A stretch of DNA of 64,000 bases from Glycomyces xiaoerkulensis (GTDB lineage: Bacteria; Actinomycetota; Actinomycetes; Mycobacteriales; Micromonosporaceae). The first letter of the stretch is position 1; each line of letters begins with the position of its first letter. Made by a program: the position numbers and the translations under genes. The notes under the pieces are model-generated. The model was not told the origin of the DNA. It worked only from the letters and a program-made list of their open reading frames with translations, and made no database searches. The DNA lies in contig NZ_PGGV01000029.1 in assembly GCF_002798405.1 (NCBI RefSeq), positions 124,001 through 188,000 on the forward strand, written 5' to 3'. This document shows, one piece after another, positions 58,550-64,000 of this stretch.

Positions 58550-60757
58550 ATGTCCAATCACTACCTCCGGAACGGCGCGATCAGCGTCGACTTCGGCACT
58601 TCCCATACGGTCGTCGCCATTCGGCGGGCCGACGGCCGCATCCACCAGCAATTGTTCGACGGCTCGCCGCAACTGCCGTCGGCGGTGTTCCTGAACGACG
58701 ACGGCGTGCCGGTGGCCGGTACCGACGCCGTCCACAGCGGCCGCCGCAGGCCGGAGCGGTTCGAGCCCAATCCCAAGCGCCGCATCGACGACGGCGAGAT
58801 CCTCCTGGGCGATCGCGAGATGCCGGTGACCGACGTCGTCGCCGCGGTGCTCGGTCGCGTCGCCCGGGAATGCGAGCAGACGCTCGGCGAACTCGGACCG
58901 GTGACCATCACCGTGCCCGCCGTATGGGGGCCGACCCGGCGGCACGTGGTCACCGACGCGGCCGCGGCGGCCGGATTCGGCGAGGTCACACTCGTGCCCG
59001 AGCCGGTCGCGGCCGCCTCCTACTTCGTGGAATCGCTCGGCAACGAGGTACCCGTAGGGTCGGGCGTGGTCGTCTACGACCTCGGGGGAGGCACGTTCGA
59101 CGCCACGGCCCTGCGCCGCACGGCTTCGGGGTTCGAGGTGCTGGCCGTGGACGGCGCAGGTGATCTGGGCGGCCTCGATTTCGACCAGGCACTGGCCGAG
59201 CACCTGGCGGCGAGTGTCCGGCCCGACGACGAGCGCTGGTCCCGCCTGATCTCGCCCGACAGTCCGGCCGACCTTCGCCACCGCGCCGCCTTCCTGGAGG
59301 AGGTGCGGCAGGCCAAGGAGCGCCTCTCCCGGAACACCGCCACGGATCTGACGATTCCCCTGCTCGACGTCGACGCCCACCTGACCCGGCGGGAGCTGGA
59401 GTCGGTGGCCGCGCCGCTGCTGGAGCGGACGGTGCGCATCACCCGGGGCGTGGTCCGCGAATCGGGGTTGTCAGCCGACGAGATCGCGGGCCTGTTCCTG
59501 GTGGGTGCGGCGAGCCGGATGCCGCTGGCGGCGACCCTTCTCCACCGTGAGATCGGGATCAGGCCGGCGGCGATCGAGCAGCCCGAACTGGCCGTCTCCG
59601 AAGGCGGCCTGCCGACTGAGGCGGCGGCGTCCTCGCCGCCGGAACCGGCCCCGAGCCCGGCGCTGCCGCCCCGGACGGCCACGACCCCGATGCCGACCGC
59701 GCCGTTGCCGCCACCGCCTGCCGGTGCGTCCGGCTGGATGAAATCCAAGCGCGGCTTGGCGACCATCGGCGCCGGATCGCTGGCGCTGCTGCTGGTGGTC
59801 GCGCTGCTGGTATCGATCCCGCTGCTGTGGGAGGCCGAAGGGGACGACGGGGGCGGGGCCATGGAGGCCGGCCAGCGGGACGACGGTCCAGGGGGCGAAG
59901 GTTCTCGCAGCGCGGGCGAGGAGGTGCGGTCCACCATGCCCGAGGTGAGCGAGGAAACGGGGCCCGCCCTGCCCGAGGGCGAAGGGCACCTCACCATCGG
60001 TCTCGTCCCGTGGGAGGAAGCCATGATCGTCACCGAGATCTGGCGCCAGGAACTGGAGGCCGCCGGATACACCGTGGACGTCGAAGAGTTCGAGCAAGTC
60101 GGTTCCGTGTTCGAGAGCCTGGCCGAGGGCGAGATCGACCTGTATCTGGACGGCTGGCTGCCGAACACCCACGAGACCTTCATGGACAAGTACGGGAACC
60201 AGCTCGATGACCTCGGGGACTGGTACGGCAACGCCCGGCTCACCGTCGCGGTGCCGGCCTATGTCGACCAGGTCGATTCGCTCGAGGACCTGAACGACCA
60301 CGCCGACCTGTTCGACGGCCGCATCGTCGGTATCGACGACACCTCGGGCCTGACCACAGCCGTGCGGGACCACGCGATGCCGACCTACGGCATCGAGGAC
60401 CTGGTCCTGGACACGGGCCCGGCCGCCGACATGCTCGAGGAGCTCGGCTCGGCGATCGAGGACAAGGAACCGATCGTGGTGACCCTCTGGCAGCCGCATT
60501 GGGCCTACGACGAGTACGACCTGAAGAACCTGGAGGACCCGGAGCTGACCCTCGGCGAGACCGAGACCATCAATGCTCTCGCCCACGGCGGCTTCAGCGG
60601 GGACTACCCGGACCTGGCCGACTCGCTGGGGGCGTTCGAGATGAGCGAGGCCGAGATGGCCGATGCGTGGAACACCGCGTTCCACGAGCACGAGGACGTC
60701 GAGGCGGGCGTGACCGCCTGGCTCGAGGACAATCCCTTCGGCGGGTTGCTCGCTTGA
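58550..60757 (+). CDS. transmembrane Hsp70 ATPase fused to extracellular OpuAC domain, copy 2
   Basis: The 735-residue paralogue of the preceding gene lies 115 bp downstream. The two align without gaps through the ATPase domain, the Pro-rich linker and the membrane helix. Copy 2 then has a 40-residue acidic, glycine-rich insert just outside the membrane (about 427-470), and its OpuAC domain again aligns throughout. The phosphate loops, YDLGGGTFD and the VTLWQPHWAYDEYDLKN segment are intact. Its adenosine loop reads GAASRMPL, closer to canonical Hsp70 than copy 1. I chose the ATG at 58550 because it matches copy 1's N terminus; GTGs at 58541 and 58544 are alternatives. No ribosome site is obvious. 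Confidence 0.9.
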   Translation: MSNHYLRNGAISVDFGTSHTVVAIRRADGRIHQQLFDGSPQLPSAVFLNDDGVPVAGTDAVHSGRRRPERFEPNPKRRIDDGEILLGDREMPVTDVVAAVLGRVARECEQTLGELGPVTITVPAVWGPTRRHVVTDAAAAAGFGEVTLVPEPVAAASYFVESLGNEVPVGSGVVVYDLGGGTFDATALRRTASGFEVLAVDGAGDLGGLDFDQALAEHLAASVRPDDERWSRLISPDSPADLRHRAAFLEEVRQAKERLSRNTATDLTIPLLDVDAHLTRRELESVAAPLLERTVRITRGVVRESGLSADEIAGLFLVGAASRMPLAATLLHREIGIRPAAIEQPELAVSEGGLPTEAAASSPPEPAPSPALPPRTATTPMPTAPLPPPPAGASGWMKSKRGLATIGAGSLALLLVVALLVSIPLLWEAEGDDGGGAMEAGQRDDGPGGEGSRSAGEEVRSTMPEVSEETGPALPEGEGHLTIGLVPWEEAMIVTEIWRQELEAAGYTVDVEEFEQVGSVFESLAEGEIDLYLDGWLPNTHETFMDKYGNQLDDLGDWYGNARLTVAVPAYVDQVDSLEDLNDHADLFDGRIVGIDDTSGLTTAVRDHAMPTYGIEDLVLDTGPAADMLEELGSAIEDKEPIVVTLWQPHWAYDEYDLKNLEDPELTLGETETINALAHGGFSGDYPDLADSLGAFEMSEAEMADAWNTAFHEHEDVEAGVTAWLEDNPFGGLLA

Positions 60758-60761
60758 CGAC

Positions 60762-61109
60762 TCAGCCGGAAGCCTGCTCGCGGGCCCTGCGGACTTTGGC
60801 CGGGGCCTTGATCGACCAGGCGTCCTCGATCAGCTCGGTCAGCCGGGCCCGTTCGACCTTCGCCAGGTCGATCAGGATCAAGTTGTACCCGTCGTAGTGC
60901 GGCGTGGTGAAGAACGCTTCGTCGCCCGACGCCAGCAGCGCGGCCTTCTCGCTCGGGTCGCACGCGATCGCGAGGGCGCCGTCGGCCTCGGTGCGCAGTC
61001 GCGCGAGAAACCGGCCGGCCACCTTCAGCGACGGCGTTCGCCAACTGGTGGTCTCCTCGACCGCCGGGTAGCGTTTCGCGATCGCGACCACGTCGTCCCA
61101 GGTCTCCAT
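60762..61109 (-). CDS. MmcQ/YjbR-family protein
   Basis: The 115-residue protein starts METWDDVVAIAKRYPAVEET with AAAGGAG upstream. It has the YjbR fold pattern: TSWRTPSLKVAGRFLARLR, then FFTTPHYDGYNLILIDLAKV and LIEDAWSIKAPAKVRR. These small CyaY-like proteins are called MmcQ/YjbR and their function is unclear; DNA binding is only predicted. It is convergent with the second Hsp70-OpuAC gene, with stops 4 bp apart. Confidence 0.88.
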   Translation of the reverse strand: METWDDVVAIAKRYPAVEETTSWRTPSLKVAGRFLARLRTEADGALAIACDPSEKAALLASGDEAFFTTPHYDGYNLILIDLAKVERARLTELIEDAWSIKAPAKVRRAREQASG

Positions 61110-61171
61110 TCGGACTCCTTTCGACGCCTCCATCCTCGCGCGCGGGTGCGACGTACCGGAGCCGATCGGGG

Positions 61172-61666
61172 TCAGGGATTGAGCCAGGCGGCGATGTAGA
61201 GCAGGCTCGCGGCCGACAGGCCCAGGACCGCCAGGCTCACCACCGCCGCGGCCAGGAGCCGCAGCGGCGTCTGCGTCCAGTCGGGGCCCATCTGGCGCCG
61301 CTGCACCGGCATGTTGCGGCCGGCGGCGGCGTCCGGGCGCGCCGACTGCTCGGCCGGCGGTGCCGGGGCGTCGGGCACGATGCGGGGCAGGAGCGTGGTG
61401 TCGCCGCGGGCGCCCGCCTCGTCGGGGGAGGCGGGAACGCGGTCGATCTGGACCGTCAGCGGCCCGACCGTGCCGCGGCCGTCGCCGACCCGCGCGAAGC
61501 CGCCGGTGCCGCCGCGCGCGACCCGCCACAGGTCGGGATCGGTCGCGGCGTCGACCTGCAGCGTGTCGATCTCCCCGGTGCTCCTGACGCCGTCGCCGAC
61601 CCGCGGCAGCTCGTTGGTGGTCGGGTGGGAGGGATCGCCGTAACCGGGGCCCCAGCCGTCGCTCAT
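61172..61666 (-). CDS. tail-anchored membrane protein of unknown function
   Basis: The 164-residue protein has a long polar, Gly/Pro/Asp-rich region and a single C-terminal hydrophobic helix (LLAAAVVSLAVLGLSAASLL, about 137-160). It resembles a tail-anchored or C-terminal signal-anchor protein facing the cytoplasm. I recognise no domain. It lies 9 bp after the DUF305 gene in the same direction, so it is probably the third gene of the DUF3105-DUF305 operon. Confidence 0.75.
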   Translation of the reverse strand: MSDGWGPGYGDPSHPTTNELPRVGDGVRSTGEIDTLQVDAATDPDLWRVARGGTGGFARVGDGRGTVGPLTVQIDRVPASPDEAGARGDTTLLPRIVPDAPAPPAEQSARPDAAAGRNMPVQRRQMGPDWTQTPLRLLAAAVVSLAVLGLSAASLLYIAAWLNP

Positions 61667-61675
61667 CGCCGCCCG

Positions 61676-62290
61676 CTACCCCTCGACCTCGGACTCGATG
61701 CGGGACAGGTGCGCCTCCATGTCGGTGATCTCCTTCCGCTGGACCTGCACCATCCGCGTGGCCGCGTCCGCGACGGTCGGATGGTCGCCCACGTCCAGGT
61801 AGGCCTCGGCCATCTCGATCCCGCCGATGTGGTGCTCGATCATCAGGTTCGCGAACATCATGTCGGCCTCGGCGCCCTCGAGGGTCTTCAACTCGGCCAT
61901 CTGCTCGCGAGTGGCCATCCCGGCCATCGTCTCGTCCTCTTCGGGATCGTGGACGTGCTCGTCGCCGGCCCAGGCCATCTGCTCAGCGGAGGACATCGGG
62001 ACGTCCCAGTCGGTCAGCCACGAGCGCATCATGCCGATCTCGGCGCTCTGCGCGGTGGCGATGTCGTAGGCGATGGCGCGCATCGCGTCGTCCTCGCCGT
62101 TCAACCACTCGTACATGCCCATCTCGACGGCCTGCTGGTGGTGGGTCTGCATGTCGCGAGCGAACCCGGCCTCGGGGGAGTCGTCCCCGGGGGCCGCCCC
62201 GCCGGCGACCCAGCCGACGGCGAACCCGGCGGCGAGCATCAGCACCGCGGTGATCGCCACCAACAGAGCGGGCCTGCGCCACAAGCTCAT
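61676..62290 (-). CDS. DUF305 protein, secreted or membrane-anchored
   Basis: The 204-residue protein has an N-terminal membrane helix (ALLVAITAVLMLAAGFAVGW, about 8-30) and an extracellular DUF305 ferritin-like four-helix domain. The family's two His-rich helices are present: FARDMQTHHQQAVEMGMYEW and MIEHHIGGIEMAEAYLDVG. The HH and M pairs suggest metal binding, possibly copper; this is inferred from family features. It lies 5 bp after the DUF3105 gene. Confidence 0.9.
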   Translation of the reverse strand: MSLWRRPALLVAITAVLMLAAGFAVGWVAGGAAPGDDSPEAGFARDMQTHHQQAVEMGMYEWLNGEDDAMRAIAYDIATAQSAEIGMMRSWLTDWDVPMSSAEQMAWAGDEHVHDPEEDETMAGMATREQMAELKTLEGAEADMMFANLMIEHHIGGIEMAEAYLDVGDHPTVADAATRMVQVQRKEITDMEAHLSRIESEVEG

Positions 62291-62295
62291 GCGAT

Positions 62296-63102
62296 CTAGC
62301 CTTCCTCCTCGGGAGGTTCGACGTCCTCAAGGTCTTCCAGGTCGACCGGTGCCTCGCCGCCGCCGCCGTCGGCGGTCGTGGTGGTGACGCCGCTCGAGCA
62401 GGTGGCGTTCATCTCCGCGAGGTTGTCCGAGTTCTGGATCGCGAAGGTGAGGTACTTGTCGATACCGTCATGGTACGGGTCGTCGGTCTGCCAACGAGTC
62501 CCCCAGGACTGCACCGACACTTCCGTCCCCTGGCCGGGGTACGGGCTCATGAAGCTGAAGTTCCGGCCTTCGATCTTCTCGGCCAGGTGGTCGATCGCGG
62601 CCTGGTCGACCAGATCGGGGTCGTAGGTCAGCCAGGCCGCGCCGTGCTCGAGCGAGTGGACGGCGTTGCCGTCGGCGATCGGGGCGTCGTAGACCACGCC
62701 CTCGCAGTTCTGCCAGTTGCTCAGGTGGTTGCCGCCGGCCGGCGGGGTGATCTCGTACTCGGGGACGGCGGTCGGGTCCTGGCTGTCCACGTGGTTCTGC
62801 TGCAGCACCCACGGGTTCTCCAGCTCGTCCTCGGTGGCGTCGCCTTCGCCGAGCGCCTCCTGGGCCTCCTGGTACGACTCGTAGGGCGCGTAGAAGTTCT
62901 CGATCCCCTGGGGCGGCTGCCCGCGGTCCCAGACGACGAACGCGGCGGCGGCGATCAGCCCGATGGCCACCACGCCGACAGCGGAGAAGGTAAGGATCAG
63001 CCCCCAGGGCTTGGACTGCTTGACGGGAACAGTGCGGTTCTTGCGTCCCGCGTTCTTCGCGGGCTGCGAGGAGGACCGCTGCTTTTTCTTCTTCGATGCC
63101 AT
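62296..63102 (-). CDS. DUF3105 membrane-anchored protein
   Basis: The 268-residue protein has a very basic N-terminal region (MASKKKKQRSSSQPAKNAGR), one membrane helix at about 33-55, and an extracellular DUF3105 domain. Signatures are ITPPAGGNHLSNWQNCEGVV, NAVHSLEHGAAWLTYDPDLV and FSFMSPYPGQGTEVSVQSWG. The HSLEHG motif and the single cysteine before VVYD are conserved in the family. DUF3105 and DUF305 genes are regularly adjacent in actinomycetes. Function is unknown. Confidence 0.9.
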   Translation of the reverse strand: MASKKKKQRSSSQPAKNAGRKNRTVPVKQSKPWGLILTFSAVGVVAIGLIAAAAFVVWDRGQPPQGIENFYAPYESYQEAQEALGEGDATEDELENPWVLQQNHVDSQDPTAVPEYEITPPAGGNHLSNWQNCEGVVYDAPIADGNAVHSLEHGAAWLTYDPDLVDQAAIDHLAEKIEGRNFSFMSPYPGQGTEVSVQSWGTRWQTDDPYHDGIDKYLTFAIQNSDNLAEMNATCSSGVTTTTADGGGGEAPVDLEDLEDVEPPEEEG

Positions 63103-63308
63103 TTCGCGCGGAGTGCCTTATTCGTCGACTTCGTGATGGGCCTGGGCGCAATGCCGGGACACGCCCGATGAATCGCGCTCGCGTACGTCACCTTACCCCT
63201 TCCGGTCCGCGGACCGTATAGGAGAGACCTCCGCAACACCCCGCCGCGGCGGGCCACATCGCGGTTCGTCGCTCGCGACCGGCTCGGCCGGGCGTTTAGG
63301 ATTGCACG

Positions 63309-64000
63309 GTGACTCCTGAGACGCTCGCAGAGAAAGTGCTGTCCGCCACGCGCGCGGCGTTCGCCGACCTCGGACTCGACGCCGCCGCCCTCCCCGCCAA
63401 GACGACCGTGGAGCGACCCCGCAACCCCGAGCACGGGGACTACGCGTCCACGATCGCCATGCAGGTGGCGAAGCGGGCCGGCACCGACCCGCGCGCACTG
63501 GCCCAGGAGATCGCCGGCAGGCTCGCCGACGCCGAAGGCGTCGCCGAGGTCGACATCGCCGGCCCCGGTTTCCTCAACGTCACCCTGGAGGCGGCCGCAG
63601 CCGGCGAGATCGCCCGCCGGATCGTCGCCGCCGGCACCGCCTACGGCTACAACGAGTCGATGGAGGGCCGGCAGGTCAACCTCGAATTCGTGTCGGCCAA
63701 CCCGACCGGACCGGTCCACGCCGGCGGCACCCGCTGGGCCGCCGTCGGCGACGCGCTGGCCCGCGTCATGCGCGCCTCGGGCGCCAAGGTCGTCTCCGAG
63801 TACTACTTCAACGACGCCGGCTCCCAGATCGACACCTTCTCCGCCTCGCTGCTGGCCCGCGCCCAGGGCGAGCCGGTCCCCGAGAACGGCTACGGCGGCG
63901 CCTACATCGACCGGATCGCCGCCGAGGTGCTCCGGCGAAGCCCCGACGCGCTGGAGGCCGCCGACCCGCGGGAGGTGTTCCGCGTCCACGGGGTCGAGCT
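63309..64000 (+). CDS. argS: arginyl-tRNA synthetase (partial)
   Basis: The first 230 residues are in the window. The N-terminal additional domain includes VERPRNPEHGDYASTIAMQV. The catalytic domain shows FVSANPTGPVHAGGTRWAAV, in which HAGG is the HIGH-type ATP-binding motif, followed by YYFNDAGSQIDTF. The GTG start lies seven bases after a TAGGAT sequence at 63297-63302, so the transcript is probably leaderless. The remainder is off the right edge. Confidence 0.95.
   Translation, partial: MTPETLAEKVLSATRAAFADLGLDAAALPAKTTVERPRNPEHGDYASTIAMQVAKRAGTDPRALAQEIAGRLADAEGVAEVDIAGPGFLNVTLEAAAAGEIARRIVAAGTAYGYNESMEGRQVNLEFVSANPTGPVHAGGTRWAAVGDALARVMRASGAKVVSEYYFNDAGSQIDTFSASLLARAQGEPVPENGYGGAYIDRIAAEVLRRSPDALEAADPREVFRVHGVE

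Noticed and set aside
56080-58557. Very long minus-strand open frame antisense to the first Hsp70-OpuAC gene
   Set aside because: Its composition mirrors the plus-strand gene codon by codon, as expected in GC-rich DNA. Only the last few codons, past the end of the sense gene, resemble a real protein (the TnpB tail).

Overview
The window comes from a high-GC Gram-positive bacterium, almost certainly an actinomycete. The coding DNA is very GC-rich, GTG and TTG starts are common, and several genes look leaderless. Lineage markers point the same way: an HU protein with a lysine/alanine tail, an NdgR-like IclR regulator divergent from leuCD, rpsD separated from the rpsK-rpoA block, glycine-oxidase-type thiamine synthesis, and DUF3105/DUF305 proteins beside argS. 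I cannot name the genus from sequence alone. Most of the window is chromosomal housekeeping DNA with a few accessory islands.

Layout. 1-5.9 kb: a TfoX-like gene cut by the window edge, a quinone reductase/AraC divergent pair, then tyrosine and homogentisate catabolism (hmgA on the minus strand; an unknown gene, fahA and hppD on the plus strand; an Lrp-type regulator between fahA and hppD). 5.8-13.8 kb: hppD runs directly into a histidine-utilisation series (hutU, an M20 amidohydrolase, hutF, hutI, hutH) with stop/start overlaps at several junctions. 13.8-14.6 kb: a non-coding locus of 33-bp tandem repeats around a large inverted repeat. 14.6-21 kb: ndgR-like regulator and leuCD, HU, an alditol-oxidase-like gene that has lost its normal stop, a Nudix gene and two very small genes. 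21.3-29 kb: plsC-gpsA-ddl, then rpsD and infA-rpmJ-rpsM-rpsK-rpoA-rplQ-truA. 29-34.3 kb: accessory genes, namely a VWA lipoprotein, a frameshifted membrane protein, a secreted HNH nuclease with a P-domain, a membrane-anchored protein and a methyltransferase. 34.4-39.6 kb: a TPP riboswitch followed by thiE-thiO-thiS-thiG-thiD-thiC. 39.8-42.5 kb: rplM-rpsI, glmM and tRNA-Gln. 42.6-47 kb: a minus-strand sugar ABC transporter operon ending in a ROK regulator. 47-51 kb: glmU, prs, rplY, pth. 51.2-55.9 kb: a polyprenyl-phosphate sugar transferase, cysQ and cysDN. 56-60.8 kb: an IS605-type transposon relic, then two tandem membrane proteins that join an Hsp70 ATPase domain to an extracellular glycine-betaine-binding (OpuAC) domain. 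60.8-64 kb: small minus-strand genes and the start of argS.

How the genes work together. The first 14 kb is an amino-acid degradation block: HppD, HmgA and FahA take 4-hydroxyphenylpyruvate to fumarate and acetoacetate, while HutH, HutU, HutI and HutF take histidine to N-formylglutamate. Two steps lack their textbook enzyme here (maleylacetoacetate isomerase and N-formylglutamate deformylase), and each has an unassigned or re-assignable gene in exactly the right place. The thi operon supplies both halves of thiamine under one riboswitch. glmM and glmU supply UDP-GlcNAc, and prs supplies PRPP.

The strongest candidate for an undescribed system is the tandem Hsp70-TM-OpuAC pair. Its layout suggests a cytoplasmic chaperone-type ATPase coupled across the membrane to a receptor for an external compatible solute.
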